DNA from: Caballeronia telluris
GTDB lineage: Bacteria; Pseudomonadota; Gammaproteobacteria; Burkholderiales; Burkholderiaceae
Length of the DNA: 64,000 bases
NCBI RefSeq assembly: GCF_001544495.1
Contig: NZ_FCNZ02000026.1
Location: 27,179-91,178 of the forward strand
Reading direction: 5' to 3'
Shown here: one piece after another, positions 9,231-17,280 of the stretch
Layout: the number at the start of each line of letters is the position of its first letter
Position numbering within the stretch: the first letter of the stretch is position 1
The notes under the pieces: model-generated
Database searches by the model: none
The model's input: only the letters and a program-made list of their open reading frames with translations
Told to the model about the DNA's origin: nothing
Translations under genes and position numbers: made by a program

Positions 9231-9259
9231 CTGGCAGGGCCGGCGGAGTTTGCTATACT
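9231..9259 (+). promoter_or_regulatory. Probable promoter of tRNA-Ser
   Basis: A -10 like TATACT at 9254-9259 lies 12 bases before the tRNA, with CTGGCA at 9231-9236 seventeen bases upstream as a moderate -35 match. Confidence 0.5.
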
Positions 9260-9271
9260 CTGCGTCTTGCC

Positions 9272-9361
9272 GGAGAGATGGATGAGCGGTTTAAGTCGCA
9301 CGCCTGGAAAGCGTGTATAGGGTCAAACCTATCCGGGGTTCGAATCCCCGTCTCTCCGCCA
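9272..9361 (+). tRNA. tRNA-Ser (anticodon GGA)
   Basis: A 90-base class II tRNA with a long variable arm. The acceptor stem GGAGAGA pairs with TCTCTCC, followed by discriminator G and encoded CCA. The anticodon loop is CTGGAAA, giving GGA, which reads UCC and UCU. The T loop TTCGAAT is standard. The D arm and variable arm both fold. It is the first element after the symporter gene and may mark an integration point for the atypical gene that follows. Confidence 0.97.
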
Positions 9362-9372
9362 GAGTCAGTCAT

Positions 9373-9414
9373 AAAGCCCTGTAACTTGAATGAGTTACAG
9401 GGCTTTTGTTTTTT
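9373..9414 (+). terminator. Terminator after tRNA-Ser
   Basis: The inverted repeat AAAGCCCTGTAACT / AGTTACAGGGCTTT with a 6-base loop is followed by a T-rich tail to 9414, twelve bases after the tRNA. Confidence 0.9.
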
Positions 9415-9483
9415 CGGGCCATCAGAAAACCAACAGCGTACGCTCAGGTTTCCATTCTTGGTCTGTTTGAGGAATGACACACT

Positions 9484-10026
9484 GTGCGAGTCACGCAGCA
9501 TTGGTTTCAACACTCGATGATGTACAGCAAGGGACTACGCGCGCGCCGAATAGAGGATTGTCTGAGCAACGCAAACAGGACATGGGGTTGGCATCTTGCC
9601 AAGGATGGTCAACGGCTTGAATCGGTTCTTGGCGGATATCCGTCTTTCCACGATTCCGCTGTACGGTCATTCTGTCTGCAGAGAATCCGGCAATCGCACG
9701 AAGGTTTCAGCGGTCTTCCTTTGCCGGAAAATCGCACGCGCGAGATGCTGGACCTTCGGCTCGAAGTGTTTCACAACCGATATGGTGCGCCGCCCGTTCC
9801 GGGGCAACCCGATTACATCGCCGTACTCGACTTTCTGGAAATTCAAGCGTCGGATATCGACGTGAATGGTATGGTGGACGAAGCGACGATTATGGAAATG
9901 ACGCTCGCAGAAACGCCGGAAGGTTTGATTCAGCTAGACCTTACACCGAATGTTGGCCTTGATATCCGGTTGACGTGTAAGGAGGCCGTGGTTGTCGATT
10001 TACGTCCTTACACACGCGAAGGCTAA
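9484..10026 (+). CDS. Imm50-like immunity family protein
   Basis: A protein of up to 180 residues. The segment GGYPSFHDSAV (residues 50-60) matches the signature of the Imm50 family of immunity proteins found in polymorphic toxin loci, and the length and mixed alpha/beta pattern fit. The preferred GTG at 9484 follows GAGGA by nine bases; an ATG pair at 9517/9520 is an alternative and would remove a tail that does not look family-like. Base composition is lower in GC than the neighbours, and the gene sits right after tRNA-Ser, which suggests acquired DNA. No toxin gene is in the window. The family call rests on one motif. Confidence 0.62.
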   Translation: MRVTQHWFQHSMMYSKGLRARRIEDCLSNANRTWGWHLAKDGQRLESVLGGYPSFHDSAVRSFCLQRIRQSHEGFSGLPLPENRTREMLDLRLEVFHNRYGAPPVPGQPDYIAVLDFLEIQASDIDVNGMVDEATIMEMTLAETPEGLIQLDLTPNVGLDIRLTCKEAVVVDLRPYTREG

Positions 10027-10131
10027 TCTTTCGGGGTAGCAAGTTCCGCCGATAACCGCCTCGAAAGGCGGGTGTCTCATCAGACGGCGCAAAACTCCAG
10101 CAATACTCACCGACCGGCGTCGCCGCGCCCG

Positions 10132-10356
10132 TCATTCCACCTTCTCCGCATAGTCGCCCCCAAACTGCGCGATATACGAACTCAGTCCGCGGCCCGCAAC
10201 CGCAAGGCGCTTCATTTCTTCGACGTGCTCCCGTCCGGGTACGCGATGATCGTAGAGATACGTCGCGCCATTCGCGAATCGCACGCGAATGCCGTCGCGC
10301 AAGACTTCAAAGGCTCGCACGCCCGAATTCCCCGCGAGATTCCGGTAAGCCTGCAT
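10132..10356 (-). CDS. KTSC domain protein
   Basis: A 74-residue cytoplasmic protein spanning one KTSC-type domain. The features are an N-terminal strand, VLRDGIRVRFANGATYLYDHRVP, then a helix ending in an AGRGLSSYIAQF segment. The ATG is preceded by AAGGAGAG at good spacing. KTSC domains occur alone or with nucleases and helicases, and the function is unknown. It is convergent with the Imm50-like gene. Confidence 0.8.
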   Translation of the reverse strand: MQAYRNLAGNSGVRAFEVLRDGIRVRFANGATYLYDHRVPGREHVEEMKRLAVAGRGLSSYIAQFGGDYAEKVE

Positions 10357-10503
10357 CAGCGGCTCTCCTTCTGTCGACCAAACCCGGGCGAACGATCGTA
10401 CGCGCATTAAAAAGCGAGTTCGCGCGAATCCCGTATACTTCGGGGCTCGAAATTTATCTTCGATCCGGCTAAAGTTCGCGCGGATCGTGCCGAAATAGCA
10501 TTC

Positions 10504-10749
10504 ATGGAACACGACCACGATCCCTTCTTCGAATCCGACGACCCGCATTTTCAGCGCGCCCGAGCGTTGAGCATGAGTATCGGTGCGATCCGCAAGGCGC
10601 AAGGCAAGGCCAGCCCGAACGACTTTGCAGTCGGCACGGTCGAATGGCACGTCGCCGTGGAGGACTTCGCCAATGACGTGCTGGCCGCCCTCATGGACGA
10701 CGCGGATTTCGCCAGCCTGCAATTCGGCCACGCCGGCTCGAGCAAGTAG
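10504..10749 (+). CDS. Small conserved hypothetical protein
   Basis: An 81-residue acidic protein I do not recognise by domain. It has no signal peptide or membrane segment. The N-terminus is rich in Asp, Glu and His, followed by a likely helical region (residues 20-65). It faces away from the KTSC gene across about 150 bases and converges on the PRC-barrel gene. Codon use resembles the neighbours, so the frame is probably real. The ribosome binding site is weak. Confidence 0.6.
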   Translation: MEHDHDPFFESDDPHFQRARALSMSIGAIRKAQGKASPNDFAVGTVEWHVAVEDFANDVLAALMDDADFASLQFGHAGSSK

Positions 10750-10809
10750 GCCGCTCGCTTAGCACCGGGCCGCCGGCCGTCGAAGGCCCGGCGGACGGCC
10801 CGCACCATC

Positions 10810-11304
10810 TCAAAGTTTCACGCCACCTGCTTCGGGCGCATCGACGCCCGCCGGCGGTATCGCTCCCGTGTCGCGCACATCCGACGACCAGTACGGCTCG
10901 CGTCCGTAATGCTGATGCACGGTGCTTGCCCATTGCTTTTCCGCCATCAAGGGCCAGGCGTCCTTGTCGAACCCCGGCGAATTGCGGATCTGCTCCGAGG
11001 TCGCGGCGAGCCGGAAACACTTCTTGTCGGTATCGAGCGTCAAGGCGCTCCACGGAATGGCGAGCAACTTGTCGCCGATACCGAGAAAGCCGCCGCTCGA
11101 CATCACCGCGTAGGCGATGCGCCCTTGCCGCACGTCGAGCATGATTTCCTTGATCGAGCCGACATCGTCGCCGTCGCTGCTGATGACCGTGTTGCCGTCG
11201 ATCGTGCTGGCCGCCATGACGTCGGGACCGGGGCCATCGGCCGTGGCGGCGCCCTTGCCGACGATTGCGGCACCGCCCGATGTAGCAGAGGTTGGAATGC
11301 TCAT
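10810..11304 (-). CDS. PRC-barrel domain protein
   Basis: A 164-residue protein with a central PRC-barrel beta domain: MAASTIDGNTVISSDGDDVGSIKEIMLDVRQGRIAYAVMSSGGFLGIGDKLLAIPWSAL. This matches the stress-related PRC-barrel proteins common in Burkholderiaceae. The C-terminus is extended with a Trp/His-containing tail. Translation should start at the ATG at 11304, six bases after AGGAG; an 18-residue upstream extension has no ribosome binding site. Function is unknown. Confidence 0.85.
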   Translation of the reverse strand: MSIPTSATSGGAAIVGKGAATADGPGPDVMAASTIDGNTVISSDGDDVGSIKEIMLDVRQGRIAYAVMSSGGFLGIGDKLLAIPWSALTLDTDKKCFRLAATSEQIRNSPGFDKDAWPLMAEKQWASTVHQHYGREPYWSSDVRDTGAIPPAGVDAPEAGGVKL

Positions 11305-11677
11305 GTTAGCTCCTGAAATGTCGGCGGCTCGTCTGGCCGTCTGCATCGAATTTAGCAATGAGTGTTCCCATCGTGGAGGGTTGGGAGCAGGTCGGTGATC
11401 TGCGCTCCGTTTTAACCGAACAGAACAGATATTGGAAAAGTCAGAAGCGTTTATTGAGCAAAGTAGAAACTATTGCGTCAGCCGCAATTGTTTGAGTTCG
11501 CGAAGCGTTTAATGGATTCGGTTCACGCATTAATCCGGGCGAGCGTTTTATTTAGACAGATCGTTGTAAATATAAAAAACACTTTGTCCTTGACGGATGT
11601 CGACCTGGCGACAACAATAAATCGGAATCACCCTCGCAATATAATCGCCGGATCGCCCGAATCGACGGCTACGCGCC
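11305..11677. promoter_or_regulatory. Intergenic control region upstream of the nap-ccm block
   Basis: These 373 AT-rich bases hold no gene I can support. They contain the start-side of the PRC-barrel gene and must hold the nap promoter. Within it, TTGAC GGAT GTCGA at 11590-11603 resembles an FNR/Anr box (consensus TTGAT-N4-ATCAA) at about seven of ten positions. A TATAAT sits at 11640-11645, which would put the FNR-like site near -55 rather than the usual -41.5. Oxygen control of nap is expected biologically but is not proven by this sequence. Confidence 0.35.
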
Positions 11678-11836
11678 ATGACAGACGCAGAAAACAACCT
11701 TCGCAAAACCGAAGAACTGCGCAGCTTCGTCTTTCTGACGGCGGTCATGGTTCCTGTTTTGACCGTGCTCTTCATTGCCGCGTATGGCTTTGCGGTCTGG
11801 TTCTATCAACTGCTGGTCGGCGGCCCGCCTCACTGA
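11678..11836 (+). CDS. napE: Periplasmic nitrate reductase component NapE
   Basis: A 52-residue inner membrane protein: a short charged N-terminus (TDAENNLRKTEELR) followed by one long hydrophobic helix ending in WFYQLLVGGPP, the typical NapE signature of small nap-encoded membrane proteins. It stands 68 bases before napD. Its role in the Nap system is unclear, but it is commonly the first gene in nap operons. The ATG at 11678 gives the family's usual length. Confidence 0.9.
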   Translation: MTDAENNLRKTEELRSFVFLTAVMVPVLTVLFIAAYGFAVWFYQLLVGGPPH

Positions 11837-11904
11837 TTGTTATAGATCCGCATGGGCGGTTGGCGTCATGGCGCACTCATGCAGTCGGAACAAGGAGCTG
11901 CGAA

Positions 11905-12300
11905 ATGCCTGTCTCCGCATTCGAAACGATCGCCCATGTCAATTCAAACGGCGAAACAGGCGACGGCGAAATTGCTGAAAGCGCAGCACGAGATTCAAAA
12001 GCGGAAATGGCGGAGTCGCACATTGCGGGAATTGTCGTCCATGCGAATGGCACGCATATGGAGTCGATTCGCAAGTCCATATCGGTCATTCCGGGCGCGG
12101 TGATTCATGCAATCACCCCGACGGGAAAACTGGTCGTCACGCTGGAGGCGAACCGTTCAGCCGATATCGTTGGACAACTCCAGGCCATTCACGCGCTGCC
12201 CGGCGTCCATTCGGCGGCGCTGATCTACCAGCATCACGAAGACGTCGAATCGCTCGACGAGGAGATTGGCGATGAAACTGACCCGGCGGGCGTTCATTAG
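11905..12300 (+). CDS. napD: NapD chaperone of NapA, with N-terminal extension
   Basis: NapD binds the Tat signal of NapA and helps its maturation in the cytoplasm. The C-terminal ~95 residues match NapD (IAGIVVHANGTHMESIRKSI, PGAVIHAITPTGKLVVTLEA, LPGVHSAALIYQHHED). The 131-residue product has about 35 extra residues at the N-terminus, unlike typical NapD. The ATG at 11905 follows AAGGAG by seven bases; an ATG at 12007 would give a normal 97-residue NapD but has a weaker ribosome binding site. The 3' end overlaps napA by 29 bases. Confidence 0.92.
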   Translation: MPVSAFETIAHVNSNGETGDGEIAESAARDSKAEMAESHIAGIVVHANGTHMESIRKSISVIPGAVIHAITPTGKLVVTLEANRSADIVGQLQAIHALPGVHSAALIYQHHEDVESLDEEIGDETDPAGVH

Positions 12301-14773
12301 GCAGACCGCCGCGGCGACGGCGGCATCGGCCGCCGGCGTCACGCTGCCAGTCCTGGCGGCCGGTGCGGACCGTGCAGCGCAGGTCGTCGGCGGCGACCTC
12401 ACCTGGTCGAAGGCGCCATGCCGCTTTTGCGGGACGGGCTGCGGCGTGAGCGTCGGCGTGAAGGCGGGCAAGGTGGTCGCAACGCAAGGCGATCCGCAGG
12501 CGGAAGTGAATCGCGGGCTCAACTGCGTCAAGGGCTATTTCCTGTCGAAGGTCATGTACGGCGAGGACCGCCTCACGACGCCGCTTCTGCGCATCAAGGA
12601 CGGCAAGTACGACAAGGACGGCGAATTCACGCCCGTGTCCTGGGACCGGGCGTTCGACGAAATGGCCGCTCAGTTCAAGCGCGTCCTGAAGGCGAAAGGC
12701 CCGACCGCCGTCGGCATGTTCGGCTCGGGCCAGTGGACGGTCTTCGAAGGGTACGCCGCCGTCAAGCTGATGAAGGCGGGGTTCCGCAGCAACAACATCG
12801 ACCCGAACGCGCGCCACTGCATGGCATCCGCCGTGACGGGCTTCATGCGCAGCTTCGGCATGGACGAGCCGATGGGCTGCTACGACGACATCGAAGCCGC
12901 CGACGCCTTCGTGCTGTGGGGCTCCAACATGGCGGAGATGCACCCGATCCTCTGGACGCGCGTGACCGATCGCAAGCTCAGCGTGCCGCAGACGAAGGTC
13001 GCGGTGCTCTCGACGTTCGAGCACCGCAGCTTTGATCTCGCCGACCAGCAACTCGTCTTCACGCCGCAGTCGGACCTCGCGATCATGAACTACATCGCGA
13101 ACTACATCATCAAGACGAATCGCGTGAATCGCGACTTCGTGACGAAGCATACCGTCTTCAAGGAAGGCAACACCGACATCGGCTACGGGCTGCGGCCGGA
13201 TCATCCGCTGCAAAAGGCCGCGAAGAACGCGAACGACGCGACCGGTTCGAAGCCGATGGACTACGACGCGTTCGCGAAGTTCGTCTCGAAGTACGACGCC
13301 GCCTACGTGACGAAACTCTCGGGCATCCCGAAGGTGAAACTCGACCAGCTCGCCGAGCTTTACGCCGACCCGAAGATCAAGGTCGTTTCGTTCTGGACGA
13401 TGGGCTTCAACCAGCATACGCGCGGCACGTGGGCCAACAACATGGTCTACAACCTGCATCTCCTGACGGGCAAGATCTCGACGCCCGGCAACAGTCCGTT
13501 TTCGCTGACGGGGCAGCCGTCCGCGTGCGGCACGGCGCGCGAAGTCGGCACGTTCTCGCACCGGCTGCCGGCGGACATGGTCGTGACCAACCCCGAGCAT
13601 CGCAAGCACGCCGAGGAAATCTGGAAGATCCCGGCGGGCACCATTCCGGAGAAGCCGGGCTTTCACGCGGTCGTGCAGAACCGCATGCTCAAGGACGGCA
13701 AGCTCAACGCGTACTGGGTGATGGTCAACAACAACATGCAGGCGGCCGCCAACCTGATGCAGGAGACGCTGCCGGGCTATCGCAACGAGGACAACTTCAT
13801 CGTCGTGTCGGAGGTCTATCCGACGGCCACGGCGGTGGCCGCCGACCTGATCCTGCCCTCGGCGATGTGGGTCGAGAAGGAGGGCGCCTACGGCAACGCG
13901 GAGCGGCGCACGCAGTTCTGGCATCAGCTCGTGCCGCCGCCGGAGGGCGCGCGCTCGGACCTGTGGCAGCTCGTCGAGTTCTCGAAGCGCTTCAAGATCG
14001 AGGAGGTGTGGCCCGCGGACCTGATCGCGAAGGAGCCGGGCGTCAAGGGCAAGACGCTCTACGACGTGCTGTACCGCAACGGCAACGTCGACAAGTTCCC
14101 CGCCTCGCAAATCGACGCCGCCTATCGCAACGACGAAGCGAAGGCGTTCGGGTTCTACATCCAGAAAGGGCTCTTCGAGGAATACGCGTCGTTCGGACGC
14201 GGCCACGGCCACGACCTCGCGCCGTTCGACGACTATCACCGCGCGCGCGGCCTGCGCTGGCCGGTCGTGAACGGCCGCGAAACGCGCTGGCGCTATAAGG
14301 AAGGCGCCGATCCCTACGTGAAGGCCGGCACCGGCTGGCAGTTCTACGGCAACCCGGACGGGCGCGCCGTGATCTGGGCGCTGCCCTACGAGCCGCCGCC
14401 CGAGGTGCCCGACAAGGAGTATCCGTTCTGGCTCTCGACCGGTCGCGTGCTCGAGCACTGGCATTCCGGATCGATGACGCGGCGCGTGCCGGAGCTGTAT
14501 CGCGCGTTTCCGAACGCCGTGTGCTTCATGCATCCCGACGACGCCAAGGCGCTGGGTTTGCGGCGCGGCGTCGAGGTGAAGGTGATGTCGCGGCGCGGCT
14601 ACATCCGCACGCGCGTGGAGACACGCGGACGCGACAAGCCACCGCGCGGGCTCGTCTTCGTGCCGTGGTTCGATTCGAGCCAGTTGATCAACAAGGTGAC
14701 GCTGGATGCAACCGATCCGATTTCCTTCCAGACCGACTACAAGAAGTGCGCGGTCAGGATCGTGAAGGTATAG
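12272..14773 (+). CDS. napA: Periplasmic nitrate reductase catalytic subunit NapA
   Basis: Reduces nitrate to nitrite in the periplasm using bis-MGD molybdenum and one 4Fe-4S cluster. The 833-residue protein opens with a Tat signal (RRAFIRQ) with cleavage near residue 32. Cluster cysteines C50, C53, C57 and C85 have the expected spacing; the molybdenum ligand is C183 in ARHCMASAV. The molydopterin oxidoreductase domains run to the C-terminal dinucleotide-binding region (residues 690-830). The ATG at 12272 follows GAGGAG and is preferred over a TTG two codons upstream. It overlaps napD and precedes napB by nine bases. Confidence 0.97.
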   Translation: MKLTRRAFIRQTAAATAASAAGVTLPVLAAGADRAAQVVGGDLTWSKAPCRFCGTGCGVSVGVKAGKVVATQGDPQAEVNRGLNCVKGYFLSKVMYGEDRLTTPLLRIKDGKYDKDGEFTPVSWDRAFDEMAAQFKRVLKAKGPTAVGMFGSGQWTVFEGYAAVKLMKAGFRSNNIDPNARHCMASAVTGFMRSFGMDEPMGCYDDIEAADAFVLWGSNMAEMHPILWTRVTDRKLSVPQTKVAVLSTFEHRSFDLADQQLVFTPQSDLAIMNYIANYIIKTNRVNRDFVTKHTVFKEGNTDIGYGLRPDHPLQKAAKNANDATGSKPMDYDAFAKFVSKYDAAYVTKLSGIPKVKLDQLAELYADPKIKVVSFWTMGFNQHTRGTWANNMVYNLHLLTGKISTPGNSPFSLTGQPSACGTAREVGTFSHRLPADMVVTNPEHRKHAEEIWKIPAGTIPEKPGFHAVVQNRMLKDGKLNAYWVMVNNNMQAAANLMQETLPGYRNEDNFIVVSEVYPTATAVAADLILPSAMWVEKEGAYGNAERRTQFWHQLVPPPEGARSDLWQLVEFSKRFKIEEVWPADLIAKEPGVKGKTLYDVLYRNGNVDKFPASQIDAAYRNDEAKAFGFYIQKGLFEEYASFGRGHGHDLAPFDDYHRARGLRWPVVNGRETRWRYKEGADPYVKAGTGWQFYGNPDGRAVIWALPYEPPPEVPDKEYPFWLSTGRVLEHWHSGSMTRRVPELYRAFPNAVCFMHPDDAKALGLRRGVEVKVMSRRGYIRTRVETRGRDKPPRGLVFVPWFDSSQLINKVTLDATDPISFQTDYKKCAVRIVKV

Positions 14774-14782
14774 GGGGCTGCC

Positions 14783-15277
14783 ATGCGACTGTGGATCGCA
14801 CTCGTCGCCGTGTGTTCGCTGCTCGCGCCGCCGGGGCCGCAGGCCCAGCCGACGGTGCCTGCGGAGCCGTTTCACGACGGACTGCGCGGCACCACGCCGC
14901 TCGACGAGGAGGCAAAACCTCCGCTCATCTATCCCACCGAGAACAAGGACGTGATCCGTGGCCGCGCTTACGCACAGCAGCCGCCGACGATCCCTCACAA
15001 GATCGACGGCTATCAGGTCGACAAGAACGCGAACCGCTGCCTGTCGTGCCATGCGCGCAGTCGCGCGGCGGAAAGCGGAGCGGTGCCCATCGGCGTTACT
15101 CATTACGCCGATCGCGCCGGCACGACGTTGGGCACGCTCGCACCGCGGCGGTATTTCTGCACGCAGTGCCACGTTCCGCAAGCCGATACGAAGCCGCTCG
15201 TCAGCAACACGTTCACGGACATCGAAGATATCCGCGTGGCCCCGGGACCGAAGGCGAGCCCGGCGCGCAGAAACTAG
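14783..15277 (+). CDS. napB: Periplasmic diheme cytochrome NapB
   Basis: Electron-transfer subunit that passes electrons from NapC to NapA. The 164-residue protein has a Sec signal peptide (about residues 1-21) and two heme c sites, CLSCH at 86-90 and CTQCH at 126-130. The family segment IYPTENKDVIRGRAYAQQPP and TIPHKIDGYQVD is clear. These hemes depend on the ccm genes directly downstream. Confidence 0.95.
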   Translation: MRLWIALVAVCSLLAPPGPQAQPTVPAEPFHDGLRGTTPLDEEAKPPLIYPTENKDVIRGRAYAQQPPTIPHKIDGYQVDKNANRCLSCHARSRAAESGAVPIGVTHYADRAGTTLGTLAPRRYFCTQCHVPQADTKPLVSNTFTDIEDIRVAPGPKASPARRN

Positions 15278-15286
15278 GGGCGTTCA

Positions 15287-15901
15287 ATGCTCGACCTGGT
15301 GAAACGCTACTGGCGCACGATCAACCGGCCGAGCGCCTACTACAGCCTCGGCTTTCTCACGCTGGGCGGCTTCATCGCGGGCGTGGTGTTCTGGGGCGCG
15401 TTCAACACCGCGCTCGAATTCAGCAGCACCGAAGCGTTCTGCACCGGCTGCCACGAGATGCGCGACAACACCTTCGCCGAACTGAAATCGACGATCCATT
15501 TTTCGAACCGCAGCGGCGTGCGCGCGAAGTGCTCGGACTGTCACGTCCCGCACAACTGGACCGACAAGATGGCGAGAAAAATGCAGGCGTCCAAGGAAGT
15601 GTGGGCGAAGGTGTTCGGCGTCATCGACACGCGCGAGAAGTTTCTCGACAAGCGGCTCGAACTCGCCGAGCACGAATGGTCGCGCCTGAAAGCGAACGAT
15701 TCGCTCGAATGCCGCAACTGCCACTCGTTCGAATCGATGGACTTCACGCGCCAGAGTCCGCGCGCGCAGAACGCGCACCAGACGTTCCTCGGCACCGGCG
15801 AGAAGACGTGCATCGACTGTCACAAGGGCATCGCGCATCAGTTGCCCGACATGACGCAGGCGATGCGCGACCAGGAAGCGCACAGCGCGAAGGGGAAATG
15901 A
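15287..15901 (+). CDS. napC: Tetraheme quinol dehydrogenase NapC
   Basis: Membrane-anchored tetraheme cytochrome that oxidises quinol and reduces NapB. The 204-residue protein has one N-terminal membrane helix (about residues 18-40) and four heme motifs: CTGCH 52-56, CSDCH 82-86, CRNCH 142-146 and CIDCH 175-179. The family motif for the high-spin site is present. It lies nine bases after napB and three bases before ccmA, so it is the bridge between the nap and ccm sections. Confidence 0.96.
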   Translation: MLDLVKRYWRTINRPSAYYSLGFLTLGGFIAGVVFWGAFNTALEFSSTEAFCTGCHEMRDNTFAELKSTIHFSNRSGVRAKCSDCHVPHNWTDKMARKMQASKEVWAKVFGVIDTREKFLDKRLELAEHEWSRLKANDSLECRNCHSFESMDFTRQSPRAQNAHQTFLGTGEKTCIDCHKGIAHQLPDMTQAMRDQEAHSAKGK

Positions 15902-15904
15902 CCG

Positions 15905-16600
15905 ATGCGAACCATGCGCTCGGCCGGGGAAACCGAAGTCAGCGCAGCGCCGACGCTGTGCGTCGCGGGTCTCGCGTTCTGTCGCGGCGGCGAGATGGTG
16001 TTCGACGCAGTCGACTTCACGGCCGACGCCGGACAGGTGCTGCAAATCCACGGGGCGAACGGCAGCGGCAAGACCACGCTGTTGCGCGTGCTTGCCGGTC
16101 TCCTGCGTCCGTTTCACGGCACGATCCGCTGGCAAGGCGTCGACACGAGAAAGGACGCGCTGGCGTGGCGCCGCGCGCTCGCGTATGTCGGGCATGCGAA
16201 TGCGGTGAGCCGGGACCTGACCGTCGTCGAGAATCTGCGCTTCGCGGCGCGGCTCGGCGCGGCCGTCTCGTGCGATACCTCGGATGCGCATTCCGAACAT
16301 CGCGCGCTCGGGCGGCTCGGGCTCGCGGCGTGCGAGAACCGGCTCGCGGGTGCGCTGTCGCAGGGCCAGCAGCGGCGCATCGCCATCGCGCGGCTCCTGC
16401 TCGAACCCAAGCCGCTGTGGCTGCTCGACGAACCCGCCGCCGCGCTCGATGCCGAGTCGTCGCGGCTCATCGCCGCGTGCATCGGGGAACATGTCGAGCG
16501 CGGCGGCATCGTGGTGATGACGACGCACCTGCCGCTCGATACCGCGCCCTCGGCGACGCGCGACTTCTCCTTCGAGCGGAGCGAGTCATGCCTCGCCTGA
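15905..16600 (+). CDS. ccmA: Heme exporter ATP-binding protein CcmA
   Basis: ATPase of the CcmABCD complex, which releases holo-CcmE during System I cytochrome c maturation. The 231-residue ABC protein has Walker A GANGSGKT (residues 50-57), a signature LSQGQQRR, and Walker B LWLLDEPAAALD. It is slightly longer than typical because of an N-terminal extension of about 18 residues. The ATG is three bases after the napC stop. It overlaps ccmB by 13 bases. Confidence 0.95.
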   Translation: MRTMRSAGETEVSAAPTLCVAGLAFCRGGEMVFDAVDFTADAGQVLQIHGANGSGKTTLLRVLAGLLRPFHGTIRWQGVDTRKDALAWRRALAYVGHANAVSRDLTVVENLRFAARLGAAVSCDTSDAHSEHRALGRLGLAACENRLAGALSQGQQRRIAIARLLLEPKPLWLLDEPAAALDAESSRLIAACIGEHVERGGIVVMTTHLPLDTAPSATRDFSFERSESCLA

Positions 16601-17256
16601 TCGCATGCGTCGCGCGCCGCGAATGGGCGCTCACCTGGCGGCGCCGCACCGACGCACTCGGCTCGCTGCTGTTCTTCGTCATCGCGACGAGTCTCTTTCC
16701 GATCGCGGTGGGCGCCGATGTGCGCTTGCTGCACGCGATCGCGCCGGGCGTGCTGTGGGTCACGGCGCTCTTCTCGACGATGCTCGCCGCGCCGCGCCTT
16801 TTCGCGCAGGATTTCGACGACGGCTCGCTCGACCTGATGCTGCTCGCGCCGCAGCCGCTCATCGCGATGGTGTTCGCGAAGATCGCGGTGCACTGGCTGA
16901 CGAGCGGCTTCGCGCTCGTGCTGCTCACGCCGGTCATCGCACTTCAGTACGATCTGCCGGCGCGCGCGGTGCTGCTCCTCACGGCGTCGCTCCTCGTCGG
17001 CACGCCGGTGCTTTGCCTGATCGGCGCGATCGGGGCGGCGCTGACCGTCGGCGTGCGCGGCGGCGGCGTGCTGCTCGCGGTGCTGGTGCTGCCGCTCGAC
17101 ATCCCCGTGCTGATCTTCGGCGTCGGCGCAGCCGATGCGGTGCGCGGCGCGGCGTGGAGCGCGGCCAACTTTTCGCTGCTCGGCGCCGGGCTGATCGCCG
17201 CGCTCGTGTTCTGTCCCGTCGCGAGCGCCGCGGCGCTGCGCGATGCCGCGCAATGA
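16588..17256 (+). CDS. ccmB: Heme exporter permease CcmB
   Basis: Six-helix inner membrane partner of CcmA. The 222-residue protein carries family landmarks: FFVIATSLFPIAVG, PGVLWVTALFSTMLAA and FAQDFDDGSLDLMLL. The ATG at 16588 lies inside the ccmA 3' end, so the two are translationally coupled. No ribosome binding site stands out ahead of it. Confidence 0.94.
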   Translation: MPRLIACVARREWALTWRRRTDALGSLLFFVIATSLFPIAVGADVRLLHAIAPGVLWVTALFSTMLAAPRLFAQDFDDGSLDLMLLAPQPLIAMVFAKIAVHWLTSGFALVLLTPVIALQYDLPARAVLLLTASLLVGTPVLCLIGAIGAALTVGVRGGGVLLAVLVLPLDIPVLIFGVGAADAVRGAAWSAANFSLLGAGLIAALVFCPVASAAALRDAAQ

Positions 17257-17280
17257 TTCCCTAGCGAACCTTCTTCGAAC

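Noticed and set aside
9272..9361. tRNA-Ser 3' end as an attachment site with a second copy downstream
   Set aside because: I looked for a repeat of the tRNA 3' end in the following kilobases and saw none, so no island boundary can be shown.
12137..15181. A 1014-residue minus-strand open frame across napA
   Set aside because: It is the antisense shadow of napA and napB, with no motif or start signal.
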